From: Desmodus rotundus
Lineage: Eukaryota > Chordata > Mammalia > Chiroptera > Phyllostomidae
DNA: 64,000 nucleotides
Direction: 5' to 3'
Assembly: GCF_022682495.2 (NCBI RefSeq)
Contig: NC_071388.1
Location: 84,817,073 to 84,881,072 of the forward strand
Positions 45,301-57,525 of the stretch are shown piece by piece. The position numbers and the translations under genes were made by a program. How positions within the stretch are numbered: the stretch's first letter is position 1; each line of letters starts with the position of its first letter. The notes beneath the pieces were generated by a model. That model was not told the DNA's origin. It was given only the letters and a program-made list of their open reading frames with translations, and ran no database searches.

Positions 45301-46224
45301 ATGAATATACGGACCAATTCCATTTTCTTCAAATTTGGACATTTTGAATAATATAAGCAAGATTAAAACATTATGAAATTAGGGATAAAGGCTTTATCCA
45401 AAAAGAATTTTCTAATCATATTTATTGGTTTCATTTAATTTGAACATAATATTTACTGACAACAGCTTAATGCTAATGCTAATGCCAATGATGCTTTATA
45501 AATAGCATGATAAGATGTTTCAAAGTGTTCTTATGCATTGATCTCTCTTTTTCCACCCTAACTGAGCAAACATTCTAAGTCGTCTTTATTTAGGAGTTAG
45601 CCAAGTAGAACACTTCAAATAAGAGCAACTGGGTTTATGATACTTGAGCAATATGAGCAGATTTAATGGTTTTCAAAATGTTTCCATAAATGCATAAAAA
45701 TCACACATAATCATATAGTTCTATTGATTTAGTTTTAATTCATATATTCAATACATTGCAGAGAGTCTAAGATAAAATTTTTATAGAGTTACACCTTGGA
45801 TATTGCATAGGAATTATTCATATACTTGCATAAATCTTTGGTATGTGGTTTAAAATTATGTAGAAGCTGAACTCACCAACATTTAGAATATGTGCTTCCT
45901 AGAGCTCTATATTATAATTGCAAAACTTGTTCCATTATTGAAAAGTACCAACAAAATTAAAAAATGAAGCTCTGGCCATTCATTATACTTTCTTTTGCCT
46001 AAGATTTAAAATTGACTGGATAATGAGGTTTTGTTAGATAAGCTCTAAGACTTCCTTTAGCTTTAGTATTCTGTAGTTTATGTTCCCAAGTGATTAGCAT
46101 GAACCCTGAATATTTCCTTCTTTTGGTGAAACCAGAGTTCATTCTTTTCCCTTCATATCAATTATCACAGTTAGCAATTATTTAGTTCATGATTTGTTAA
46201 TTAACGTCTGGTTATTCCACTGCT
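45301..46224. other. AT-rich DNA, nothing recognised
   Basis: A few GCTAATGCT-type triplet echoes at 45470-45490. No supported feature. Confidence 0.4.
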
Positions 46225-46345
46225 TTGTAATAGTCATAAGAGCAAAGAATATATCTGTTATTTACTATTCATTCTCAGTACATAGCATGAGGCTAAGCAC
46301 AGCAGTTATCTTGAAAGTATTTATATAAAATGAATGAATTAACAA
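46225..46345 (+). mobile_element. L2 LINE 3' terminus, sense (short)
   Basis: CAAAGAATATATCTGTTATTTACTATTCATTCTCAGTACATAGCATGAGGC ending in TAAAATGAATGAATTAACAAATGAATG follows the L2 end (tgttcactgctgtatccccagtgcc ... aaatgaatgaatg). Confidence 0.5.
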
Positions 46346-47975
46346 ATGAATGTAACAGATGTGTTTCCCCTGTAGAGAGAAAAACCCTTGGACACAGAAG
46401 TAGCAGTCTAGTTTCCAAATATCCTACCTGATTCCATTCCTGGGTACACATATGTCTCCAGATCCTTCTGCTATCTTGATCCAGGTCTTTGGGGTCACTT
46501 CTGGGTCCTAAAACAGTTCGCAAGGGATTTCCTACGTGACTTTGGTCTTATCACAGCATGGCAATGAAATCTACAGCTACTCACAGAATAGATGCAGGTA
46601 TTAATAGTTGCTTATCAGTAACTACTGCTGTGCTGACTTCCAATCTTTTGAACTTTTTTTCCTCCACAAGTATTGAGTCTGTGATAGCATCTCCCCGAGG
46701 TCACCAGCTTGGCAATCAGCTGTTTTGATCTGAGTTTCCTGATTCATCTAACCGGGTTCTGTGAAAAAGTTTTTGCTATCCTGGCAATCATCATGAACAA
46801 ATAATTATAGTCTTAATCCTCTTAAAATAAAGTTCCTTCTTATCTGTGTCCATAAGCTAAGATCTTCTGTGAAAGGCTTTGCTGTGAATCACCCACCTTG
46901 TACATGTGGCTTGGACACTGGCTTTCTGAATACCTGAACTCTCTGTGACCCTCCCAAGTAACACAAGCATTGGTTTGGCTGTTGCTCTGGATGCCAGATG
47001 GGCAGGAAGCCATCTTGTCTATAAAAGGATATTTAATAAATACATATATATTTTACTTCTATTTTTATCTGTCATGCACTTTTTATTTTACTAACAGAAA
47101 CCCCCTATGTAATATTCTTAATCAATCTTTTAAGAAAAACACATTGTAGTGAACCATAATAGGATTTTCAAATGAAAGACAAGTAGAAAAAGGAAAAAAC
47201 TATATCAAACACCTATTCTTTCTTGGGCATCATGCTAGGTAGTATATATGATCTGTAGCAAGAAAAATATTACTATTTAAGCAGTAACATCCTATTGTTC
47301 CATTACAGCTTTAGTCGTATTCATTCAAACAGATGATTTCCCTTGGAGACAGCACATTATTCTAGAGATAACCAAAGAAAAGCAAACTATGTGAAGTTAC
47401 TGTTGATAGGTTTAACTCTGCCGTAAAGAGAACAGCTAATGACTTGCACAGAGTAACATTCATATTTAATCCCCCATACACATAATTATGAGACTACTAA
47501 TCCACTTCCGGAGGATTAACCCACGTGGCGCTATTTAATCCATTACTGATACTGATTTTCAGTGATCTTCATTAGGTCCTCACTTCATTTCTTGGGATAT
47601 ATTCTCAAAACAAATATTACTGTTAGGCCATATTATCCCTTTTTGAGATTCAGTTTAATAATCTGTCAAATGAATGCATTATCAAAATGTTGATCACTGC
47701 ATTGAGGATTCTGAAAACAAATATGAGTTCATCATGAAAAAGCTCAGGGATCAATTAACAGTGTCTGTTATTTGTACAAGAAGTGCAGCAGTGACCTGTG
47801 TGCTAGATATCTGCCCCCACGGTGACAGGCAGTTGTAAAACAATTCAATCTTCCCATCTTCAGGAATGTGTCCTAGAGTTGGCCTGGTACCCAATAAAAA
47901 GGTACATATTCTATTATTTCTCTTCTTCATTATCCCCAGGAAGGCAAATCTATTTCTTATGACAGATACATCACA
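46346..47975. other. Unique-looking DNA with one MIR remnant
   Basis: No gene recognised. A short block at 47205-47255 (aacacctattctttcttgggcatcatgctagg) may be another SINE scrap. Confidence 0.4.
47635..47775 (-). repeat. MIR SINE remnant, antisense (weak)
   Basis: TTGAGATTCAGTTTAATAATCTGTCAAATGAATGC follows the reverse MIR block (ctcagtttcctcatctgtaaaatgg). The remainder is poorly conserved. Confidence 0.5.
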
Positions 47976-48525
47976 CTGGATTTGCCAAAAAGTATGTATT
48001 TCTTTTTTCCATAAGATGGGTCTAGTAGCACTTAGTTGTCTTTAAGTTCATTTGAAGCAATTTTGTTAGACTGTGTTGTGACAGCTGTCACATCAGCGTG
48101 CATTTAAAAAAAAATTACCAAAATTAGTGAATTTTTGTGAAGCCATTTTAATATTGAAGATGGAAGAAAATATGCAATGTTTTTGGCATATTAAGCTTCA
48201 TTATCTCAAGAAAGGTAAAAATGCAAGTGGAGACAAGAAAAGATTTGTGCAGTGTATGGAGAAGGTGTTGTGGCTGATCTAATACGTCAAAAGTGGTTTG
48301 TGAAGTTTTGTGCTGGAGATTTCTCACTGGAATATGCTTCATGGTAGAACAGTTGAAATTGATAAATATCAAATCAAAACATTAATTGAGAAGAATCAAT
48401 GTTATACCATGCAGGAGATAGCTGACATACTCAAAATATCCAAATCAATAAAGTTATTGGTGAAAATGAAAACTCTTCCTTTTATTTTACAGAAAAAAAC
48501 TAAATGGATATTTTTGCCCAAACCG
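47976..48525 (+). mobile_element. Mariner copy C, second family, MITE-like internal deletion
   Basis: Left end TGGATTTGCCAAAAAGTATG and right end TTTTTGCCCAAACCGA are inverted with respect to each other (TTGG.TTGGCCAAAAAGT type). The 5' UTR includes TTTTTCCATAAGATGGGTCTAGTAGC and GTGACAGCTGTCACATCAGCGTGCATTTAAAAAAAA. It then codes for the first third of a transposase and jumps to the 3' end (AATAAAGTTATTGGTGAAAATGAAAA). Unlike copies A and B in sequence. From memory it is very close to a mariner that is abundant in ruminants. Confidence 0.85.
48160..48460 (+). pseudogene. Mariner transposase N-terminal fragment (second family)
   Basis: ATG at 48160 after GAAG. Frames change twice: the start in one frame, then VYGEGVVADLIRQKWFVKFCAGDFSLE in a second, then GRTVEIDKYQIKTLIEKNQCYTMQEIADILKISKS in a third. 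These are the two helix-turn-helix parts of a mariner DNA-binding domain. All catalytic aspartates are deleted; after KISKS the sequence is 3' untranslated. Inactive. Confidence 0.85.
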
Positions 48526-50215
48526 ATATAAGCTTCTTTTTGATACACTACACATAGTCAAAGCCAACTTTTGCAGACTAGACAGCAAAACCTCACCACC
48601 AGAACAGCATTGTTTCTATAGGAGAATGTGTTCTTCATTACAAATTACTGACTTAAAATGAATTATTAAGGACATGATCTTAATGCTTATAATTCCTTGT
48701 TAAGAGTTAACTTGTACCTTTAGTGACTCCATAGAAATTCCACAGTAATCTGAGGATTTCAGACACTAAAATGGATGACATCATCATGAGTTTATAGTAT
48801 TTACCAATGAATATTTTTCACTCTCTGTATTGAAAGGAACTCAGAGAGAGAGAGAGAGAAAGAAAAACTTAGGGTGAAAGGATGACATGCTCTTACTGAA
48901 ATCCTAAGAACATCCATTCTCAAACCATACTGCTAAGTACGAGTTATAAACATAGCCTACATTTTCAGCCACTAGATATAATCTTTAGTTGCTATATATT
49001 CCTTGCACATTTCATGATTCAGGACCAAAATCTGAGTCTTCAAGAGGATTCACTTGTGTCTAAAGTGGAGAGAGTTTGAAGTTTTCCCCTTAAAAGCTAT
49101 CCTACATGTTCACAGAACAGCAAAGCCAAATGAGTAGCACCATATAATAAGTTTCTATCAGCGCTCTCTGGAAGTACCTAAGTTAGGTCAAACATCCAAG
49201 GTACCCATTAATGGCTGGAAGAAAGAAACACAAAATAAAACTTGCTACCGCTTAAAGTTGTACCAGAGTGTACAGCCTTGCAAGGGAGTCAAAACGTCAA
49301 AAGAATCTAGCTCACCTAATACACCAAAGGCTATTTCCACCCCTTAACACTAGGGGAGGGAACGCTTTTCATTCTGTGACTTATCATTTGGAGGAAGATT
49401 TCCGAGAGAGTTAGAAAAGAAAGAGAAAGAGAATGGACATTTGGACAAGCACACAGGGAAGATACCTAATTGTTAGAACACTTATACAGCCTAGTTTTTA
49501 AAGATGAAGGTCACTTTTTCTCTAAGGAAGGTAACCTTTCAGAGAATGACCAAACTGAAGAACAAATACAACAAATGCTTAGTTGCGTGAGACTTCAGCA
49601 CTGCTTATACCTGAAAATGACAGAGCATAAATGGGTGACATATTTCAGTTCAGTGAAACAAAAAATTCTCCTTTATATTACCTTACCTTAATTTTCGAAG
49701 TCATTCTGCTGACCTTAAATGGCCTTTCTAGGAAGATAAAGTGATATGGTGATTGTTTCTGCTAATTAAGTTTTGGAGGTTTTACTATCAAACATAGATA
49801 TAGTCCGAGAGATTAAGTTATAAAATACTTAATAAATGTCATTGGATGGGATGTTGTGAAAGATTTAGTAGCAGGAGATACCACATCTGCCCTAAAGGCA
49901 CTACCACATGTGTTCTAGAGAAAAGAAAAACTTATATAGGAACAGTGTAACAAAACAATTAAAGTATAAGGTCCAATGCCACATTAAATAACATAAATTC
50001 TAAAATTAAGAATTCAGCATAAGCCACATCCACCAGGAGTAAAAAAGAGAGGCAAAATGAAAGCTACGTATCTGCATCCTCAATGTAATCCCAACTCCCT
50101 GGTGGCAAGACACTGAGGCCCCACAGGAAAAGGACTTGCTCACAGTCCTGCCACATGCTACCAAGAAGTCACCAGTGACACAATGTTTGGCACAGAGGAA
50201 GGGCTTATAGAAATC
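48526..50215. other. Unique-looking DNA, nothing recognised
   Basis: A short GA-rich run at about 48843-48865. Bases 50110-50165 (actgaggccccacaggaaaaggacttgctcacagtcctgccacatgc) may be a MIR scrap. No coding signal. Confidence 0.4.
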
Positions 50216-50760
50216 CTAAAACAGACAGATAGGCCCTTCTGATCTCCCCACTAAGGTCCTGGTCTTTCCAATAGCCTGTCCCCAAGAGGTGAGGGATCCT
50301 GGGCTAAGCCCCACAAACACGAATGATTCCTCTCCCCAACCCACGCCAACGCCCGAGCAGCCCCGCCCAGCACACAGGGCCCTTACTGGCTTTAGCAGTT
50401 TCAGCCTCTGCCTCCTCCCCCTCTTCTGAGCTCTCTGTCCAGAGCTGCTGATGGGGTCTCTGACACATGGGCCTCCTTGGCCTGCAGAGCTGCATCTTCC
50501 TCTGCTTCCCGCTCCAACCTCTGAGGTTTTGCAGGACAAAGGTAACTGGCTGTACCAAAAGGTGATGAGGACAACTCCAGGAGATTTGAAAGGAAAGACC
50601 TTCCCACATTTTCCCACCTCTCCAATGGAAATGCGCATAAAGAGAGTTTACAGAGCCACAAAGACACATTGTAGGTAAAATTCTGCATTTCCACTCATTT
50701 CATAAAGTGTGTTTACAACTGTCTAGTAGTCTTCAAGATAATCAGGAATTTTCAATAACA
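50216..50760 (-). other. GC-richer patch with an exon-like open stretch
   Basis: Three overlapping minus-strand ORFs (97 to 140 codons) fall in the only markedly GC-rich kilobase. The most protein-like text is AKPQRLEREAEEDAALQAKEAHVSETPSAALDRE (about 50430-50535). In a different frame the next bases read ESSEEGEEAEAETAKA up to a GTAAGG at about 50384-50389, a good donor. Acidic, Glu/Ala-rich, coiled-coil-like. A one-base change would be needed to join the two, so this may be a decayed exon or retrocopy. No family recognised; chance in GC-rich DNA is possible. Confidence 0.25.
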
Positions 50761-50772
50761 TAATAACAGTAG

Positions 50773-51200
50773 CTAACGTGTTGAGTGAGAGATGCCGGCA
50801 CCTGCAGACACTTCACAGAGCCATCCAGGCCCTTCCTTCCTCCAGAACTTTCCCCACCTGCAGTGCCCTCCTCCCAGAAGACTCTGCCTAGGTCCTCTGT
50901 GTCCTTCAGGCCTCAGCTGCAACACGGCCTCCTCAGAGAATTGACAAGAAACATCACGTTCTCCATTTTTGTTCTGCAGTGACTGTAAATGGATTTCATG
51001 ACTCAGTCCTGCTGGGTCGATGAGAAATTCAACCTGAGTCGAGACTGGGCTTTCCTTCTCATCTCCACCACTTGCAGGTGCAGGCCCCAGATTTCGCAGA
51101 AAGTGCAACAATCCAGGAGGCCACTGCAGTCTTCCCGTCTCGCTGGTTCTTCTGAGGAGCTTATGTACAGAGCTTTATATTAGTCTATCCATATGTACTA
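50773..51200 (+). mobile_element. L2-like block within the GC-richer patch (tentative)
   Basis: GGCCCTTCCTTCCTCCAGAACTTTCCCC, CTCTGTGTCCTTCAGGCCTCAGCTGCAACACGGCCTCCTCAGAGAATTGAC resembles L2 3' text (gggcctttgcac, tcattcaggtctcagctcaaatgtcacctcctcagagagg). If correct, the 112-codon minus-strand ORF over it is a shadow. Confidence 0.45.
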
Positions 51201-51429
51201 GCTTTGCTTCTGTTGCCAGGCTGGGGATGTTTTGAAACCTCAGGGTCTGGACTTCAGCCTTCACAGGGGCACAAAGAAGATGCTCCCGCGTGGAGCCTCC
51301 TGAACTTTCTCTAATACCTGTCATTCAATAGTGTGGACTTGCCGCTCTGTCTAACATCTTGGCTTTCTTGGGGTCTCAGGACTACAGAGAACAAAAACCA
51401 TAAAATACATTGCCTTTAAATGGTTTTGG

Positions 51430-51430
<1 letters not shown>
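51201..51430. other. Unique-looking DNA, nothing recognised
   Basis: Moderate GC, no ORF or repeat recognised. Confidence 0.35.

Positions 51431-51459
<29 letters not shown>
51431..51459. repeat. (T)29 homopolymer
   Basis: Twenty-nine uninterrupted T residues. Such length and purity suggest a young poly(A) tail of an antisense retroposed sequence to its right, but I find no clear target-site duplication and do not recognise the adjoining sequence. Confidence 0.9.
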
Positions 51460-51464
<5 letters not shown>

Positions 51465-53364
51465 CCTTACATAATGCAATAGTGAGACGGATTTTTTTAG
51501 GAGTGAGAGCTCAATTTCTTGGATTTCCAACAAGCACAACTAGCACAAACTGCTGGCAAAAATAGCGTAAAGCAGGGAGACTCAGCATATAGCGGCAAAC
51601 AATATGCTAGCCTAGGTTACTTTCTGATAGTGCATATGCTAGAAATCAAATGTGGTTAAAATTATCCTTGAAAATCCACTTAGTTTCCAACAAAGTACAA
51701 TAGGTATTATTTTGTATATTCAACCATGTACTCAAGTATTTATATGTAAAAGCGGCAAACAGTAGTAATGTAAAAATAAAAGTATTTGTGCAGAGAATTT
51801 TGTTATCGTACATACATGTAATGTTCCGCACAAGTGCTTTTTGTTTATGTTTTAGGTGTTCTTTCTTTCACTTACTGCCCACTGCCTGGAGGGTTCCTTT
51901 GTGTTGGATCAAATGTGAATATCATGCATCTTTGTAGCCTCTGTTCAGGAGGAAGGCCAGTTTACTCTTTGGGGGGTTTAATCTTTCCAGAATTACACAG
52001 CCAATCCTTCTTTTGATACTAATGAAGAGCAGAACAATCCGTTCATTTACAGTGTTTAAATCCTTTCCCGTGAAAGATCAAGACTCATGGTTAAGGTGAA
52101 ATTGACTGTCTTCTGATTCAGTTCAGAGAATTTAATGGTTTTGGACAACCCAGTAAGACTCACCTGACTCTGTGACCCACTTGGTTAATCCTGTCTTAAA
52201 CATCCTGTTGTGCATAACCCTGTCGGAACAACTGTGCAATCACACCATCGCTAGCACGGGCTGAAGTAGACATGGCCGTGCCAGAGGGGTCTGTTAGAGA
52301 AACATACAGAAGAGCATCGATAAATTGCTTTGAATACCAGGCCAAGATACTTATCTTTCTGCTCTGCCGTAAGATGTTGTGATATATTTCTATGAGATTA
52401 CCAACCAGATGAAGAACAATTGGCTATTCTAATATAAGAGGTGGAAGTACCATACCTCTGGTAAATTGTTTTTCAGAAATAGTATTTACGTATATAAGAT
52501 GCAAGCACACAAAATACAGCCTATTGTTCAAGGCTGAGAGAAAAAAGAGAAAATAGTACTTGGGCACAATAAGGAGTAGGACAGTTTTCGTCACAGTGTA
52601 TATCAGACTCATGTGAGCTGGGTAAAGGAGAAAGTTGGGCATCACCCAGTCTTATTAAATAAAATTGTCAGTGGAGACCAGAAATCTGCAAACTTAATGT
52701 GTTATTCACATGTTTTTCATGACCATGAGATGTGAACACCACTGTAGAAATCAGGGGAATGGATTGATTCTAACATGCCTTTATTTTCTGAATAAGTCAC
52801 TCTTGTGAACTTCGATCTCCTATTTAAAAGGGAAGGTATTATTTGTAATAACTACGTCAAAGAGATTAGGGATGAGCAAATAGGCAATCAGATAGGAAAA
52901 CACTTTCAAACTGAGAAGCGCCAGGCAGCTACACACTGCTGTGCTTGTTGTCATCTTTATTACCATCGTATCTCGACTTCTTTGAAGTCATTGTTCCTTC
53001 TTGTATTCTCTGTAATGCAGACCCTCTGGGAACCCCGATCCAGCAGCCACTAACCTTGATAACACTTTGAAGAGTCTGCGCCCAGTCAATGAAAATATTA
53101 AAGCTGCAGAGGGTTTTAGTGTATTCTTTGGAGAGGTCTAATTCAGTATCTGGCAAGTGAAGAAGACATGGAAGCCTGTAGATTTGAGGTCACTTTTCCA
53201 AGTCCTTTCCATATTAGAACATCAAGGATAATGGTTTTGATTTTTTAAAAAAGATTTGTCACATATTATATATACATATTCATGAGTATGTTGCTTCTAA
53301 GATGTATTTGTTTTTCCCCCACTTGTGAACAAGCATGCCAAAAAAAAAAAAAAGGTTAATTGAG
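51460..53364. other. Unique-looking DNA, nothing recognised
   Basis: Short ORFs under 85 codons without motifs. An (A)14 run lies at about 53340-53353. Confidence 0.4.
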
Positions 53365-53460
53365 GGCCCGGGTCCAAGTTCCAGATCTGACCCAGTGATA
53401 GCTCGCTGTGTGATCAATTACAGAGTGTGATTGCTCCAGTAGTAAAAGAGGGGTTTCCTA
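53365..53460 (-). repeat. MIR SINE remnant, antisense (weak)
   Basis: GGGTCCAAGTTCCAGATCTGACCC and GATAGCTCGCTGTGTGATC echo the reversed MIR text (gggttcgaatcccggctctgcc, ctagctgtgtgacc). Confidence 0.5.
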
Positions 53461-53675
53461 TTTGGGTAGGTTTTTAGAGTTTAACCCCAAAGCCCCAGCT
53501 AACTTACATTTGTTTGAGATATTCTTGATATTTGTACTTTCTGCAAATATCAAAGGCTTCAGCAAAAGTAGCGAAATACAAGTCTAGAAATCTATTCAAC
53601 ACTGATAGAAAATTTTGGTTGACAATTCATAATCACAGATGATATATAATCGCTGTATCTAAATATAATCAAGAA

Positions 53676-53905
53676 GCCTGGCTGATGTGGCTCAGTGGAT
53701 TGAGCACGGACCTGTGAACCAAAGGGTCATGTGTTCGATTCCCAGTCAGGGCATATGCCTGGGTTGCGGTCCAGGTCCTCAGTGAGGAGCATGGGACCAC
53801 ACATTGATGTTTTTCTCCCTGTCTTTCTCCTTCCCTTCCCTTCTCTCTAAAAATAAATAAATAAAAGCTTTAAAATAAATAAGTAAATGAATAAATAAAT
53901 AAAAT
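53676..53905 (+). mobile_element. VES SINE, sense
   Basis: GCCTGGCTGATGTGGCTCAGTGGATTGAGCAC start with A box, B box GTTCGATTCC at 53733-53742, a GGACCACACATTGATG block and CTCTCTAAAAATAAATAAATAAAAG tail. The tail has expanded into further AAATAAATAAG units. One of the least diverged copies here. Confidence 0.92.
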
Positions 53906-55839
53906 CAACCATAGAATCAAAGACTTAAGATCTAAGATAGAAACTAAGTCTATCATTTTATAGATATGTGAAATAAAGCCAAGAAATATTATTTTGCCAC
54001 AAAGAAGTTTGAGGTTATGGTAGAATTCCACCCCGATGTACTAACACATAATGCAGTTCAGTTTTTACTTCTCAGGCTGCTTAAAACAGCAAGCCTCCTC
54101 TGCAAAGCACGCTCGTCATCAATGTCAGCTTTGCAGAGAGAGTAGTTAACAGGCTGCTAAATATTTCCCCTCTAACGTGTGTCATCAGAGTGATAACAAA
54201 TTTGAGAGTGCTGAGTGCAGTCTTATGTGTGAGTGTTCTGAGGCAGAGTTTCTCATTTTAAATATAATTATCTCTCAACCCTAACCCTATTGTTCAGAAA
54301 ACTAGTCAAATGGCTTTTAAAAATACATCTTTGAAATTAGGTTAATTTAGGTATCTATTTTATCTATATCACACACTTTATTATCGAAAACTTTTAAATT
54401 TTTATCATCTCCCATACTTCAAAATAATAAGATTTTTATATCAAGTAACTTAACTTTGTGGATGAAAATAGGTTTTCCAGGGTATTATTTCATATTGCTT
54501 TCAGAGGAATTTTCGATATCACAGTGCATGCTACAAAGAACAACCTGCTCTTAATAATGTCACAAATAATATACAGTGGATTATTAAACAGTAAAAGAAG
54601 GAACCATACACACAGGTACTGCATATGGGAAATTAGCCAACAAATAAAATGTCAGCCCGGCTGACAGCCAGGATGTAAATAAAGCCAAGTGTTGTTCACT
54701 AGCAGAAAAAGTAGTTTTGAGTACTGACAATCGTGTAAAAATGCAATAATGCAAGAGGCTTTTTCCAAATAAGAAATAGACCTATCTATCATGCCTTTTT
54801 AGCTTTAAAGTTATTCTCAGCACATTGTAGAAAAATAAATACACTGCAAAACTGAGGTTGATCATCCATCAAATATATGTTCTTATTTTACGAAAGCATG
54901 CACAGAGGTTTGAGTCGTGGAAGAAAAGCATCACAGCCTGCATTTTGCTTTATGCCTAAGGAAAATCATTATTATTAAATCAGGAGTGAATGATGCTCAT
55001 GTTGTTGTACTGTTAAATTTGTAAAGTGAAATTAAATAACATTTATAGTAATAAGCTCTTTACATGAAAGGTTTTAAGATAATAGGCTTGTTTTATGTTA
55101 TGAGAAAAATGACATACATGATCAAGATAAAAATAGTTCCTAATATTAACAACTGTTGCAGTATCATGCTACACCTGTCTTTTAAAATTCTTTTTCTCCC
55201 TTCCTTATTCTCTTGCAGATGTACACTTATGCCTATTCATTTTAGATGCTTTATATGACACACTATTAATACCACTAATCTTTTCAAAAGTCGTATTACT
55301 TTATAGGTAGTAAAGCCTAATTAACAGGATAAGTATGTGAGGTTTTTATCAACCAAAGATTATTTTTTATATTTTCCCTATATAATTATTTAAATAAAAA
55401 CAAGGCAAATATTAGAAAATTTAAAAAATGCATGAAGATGTTTATAGTTAGGCACATACTTAAGTCATACAGATGCCTAAATAGTGGCATGATAAATTTA
55501 AGCTACCAGCAATATTAATTTCAGGAAATTAAGTGTAGTGTCCAAATGTATAATTTAAGAAAAAGAAGGTAAAAATTAACATTCAAAGACCTTGATATGA
55601 AATCTCACTTCTGAAACCAATGAAATCAATGGTCATTTTGATCCCTATCTGACCCAGAGAGTTTAAATTTTATTCATTGAATAGCATTGTATATAATATC
55701 CCATTAGCTCTTTAACACTAACGAGATGACATTGAGTTGGGGAAATGAGATTTACTACTAAATAATATATAGGAGTTAAATAAGAGTACACGAATAACTA
55801 ACTACTAAATCAGGTCTCTGAGTTCATTGGAGGGGCTTC
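53906..55839. other. AT-rich DNA, nothing recognised
   Basis: No supported gene or repeat. ORFs are short and AT-rich. Confidence 0.45.
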
Positions 55840-55965
55840 TTTCCTAGGGGAGCCACCAGGAAGGGAGTCTTTGTGGAGATGGTGGACTTAACCAAAGACA
55901 TAAAACATGGAAAGGCTGGAATAGGAAGGAGGGTTAGGAACAAGCCAGGACAACACACTGGGAAA
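55840..55965 (-). mobile_element. L2 LINE scrap, antisense (tentative)
   Basis: TTCCTAGGGGAGCCACCAGGAAGG and GTGGACTTAACCAAAGACATAAAACATGGAAAGGCTGG resemble reversed L2 3' text (gaggtgacatttgagctgagacctgaaggatgagaagg). Confidence 0.4.
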
Positions 55966-56984
55966 TCAATGAAATATGAAGTGGCTTTGATTCTAGCCAC
56001 TGATGACAGTAAGCAGAGAACAATGAACAAGAAATGGTTAAAAAGATCATTCAGACAGGAATGAAATTTATGCCTGACCACTAAATATTTGGTAAATTGA
56101 ACTGATGACAATTTCACCCTAAACCTGCATTCTGTCCTCAAGTAGAAAATGTAGCTAGAGATCTAGACATTTTTCATGTTTTTCCTTCTCGTGGGGTCAC
56201 AGTATTCAAGGGCTACAAGGATATGATGACAGTTCTCAGCTGTCTCAATCAAGTGTTCTCCCACCAGACAACAAAAGTTTTCGCTTTCTTCACAATTCAA
56301 GAAGCTACAACTCCCAGCACCATCTGCATTATCGAGGAAGAAATTATATTTTCCTTTGTGCCAGGTAACTAGAGCAGCTTTGTCACTTCAATCTGTGATG
56401 CATTTTCCTCTTTCAACACTTGCTCCCTACTGCACCGAAGTCATAGCTCCCTGAGTCCAAACACTATCTTTAAAGTGAAACACAAATGACATGTTAATGA
56501 TTAGTAAAAAAACACAAAGTGGGAGGTTAATGACCATAGCTGAAATTATGGACTTCATTTCCATCAGCTCAGCAGACTCTGAAACAAACCAGAGAAAGCT
56601 CAGGAAAGATGTCCTGCTAATGCAGCTGCTCCCGAGAAGGAGGGCAGCTTAACATTAACTTTCAGTCAATGATCCCTGGCTCTCATGGGGAAACACCATT
56701 CTTCAGCTTACTGGACGTGCTGCTCCCTAAGGACCTACGATGGCCCTGCAATACTCTGATACCATCTGGGTGCCTGATAACCAGTTAGGTTTTCATTTAT
56801 AAAATGCTTGAAAGATAATGGAGGCCAGAGCCAAGTAAAATTTGTATTTGTATCTGCGCAGTGATTACAGCCTGCTTCAGAAAGAGATGAGGGCAATGGA
56901 GGGGGTAATGGCAACTTTCTGTCTGCTCTCTTCTGGGCCTCCTCAGAAATATCTTATTTCTAATGGAATATTGATCATGGTACT
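55966..56984. other. Unique-looking DNA, nothing recognised
   Basis: No supported feature. Confidence 0.4.
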
Positions 56985-57525
56985 CCCTCTCTTAAAACTC
57001 TTCAGTGGCTTATTGTTGCTCTTGAGATAAAGGTAAATTTCATCAATGTGTTTGTTCTATTGTCTCCTGCCTAGTCTGGCCCAGGCTGACCTCTCTAATG
57101 TCAACTCACATCACGTTTCCTCTTTCTGTTCTCTGTACTTCAGTTGGAGTGGCCTTCTTTTACCAGCTCCATTGTGCCTTGTTGGGTCTTGCCCCAGGGC
57201 CTTTGCACTTGCTGCTCCAGATTTCTGAAATGCTCTCCCTCTTTCTTCAGATATCTTAGCTCACACTTATCCACAGGGAAGCTCTTCTCTGCCTCCCTGA
57301 TTGGAGAAAATCAAATGCTTCCTTGAGATTCAATTAAAGCATCAATAACTGATTTACATTCATTTGTATGATTATTTTGACTAACTGTGGGACTTTCTCT
57401 GTCTCTAGATTGTAAGCTCTGTGAAATCAGGGAGTCTGTATTTCTCACCTTTGAATATCCGATCCTCCAGCAAAATTGATAGGCAAGTAGAAGATACTCA
57501 TTAAATATTTGTGAAATAAAAGCAT
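56985..57525 (+). mobile_element. L2 LINE 3' end, sense
   Basis: Clear L2 order: CTCTTAAAACTCTTCAGTGGCTTATTG, CTGCCTAGTCTGGCCCAGGCTGACCTCTC, AGTTGGAGTGGCCTTCTTTTACC, CAGGGCCTTTGCACTTGCTGCTCC, TGAAATGCTCTCCCTC, GGGAAGCTCTTCTCTGCCTCCCTGA, CTAGATTGTAAGCTCTGTGAAATCAGGGAG, AGATACTCATTAAATATTTGTGAAATAAA. It is the best-kept L2 copy here. The two plus-strand ORFs of 60 codons inside are shadows. Confidence 0.85.

Noticed and set aside
57046..57326. Two overlapping 60-codon ORFs with Cys and Ser
   Set aside because: They fall inside a clear L2 3' end.
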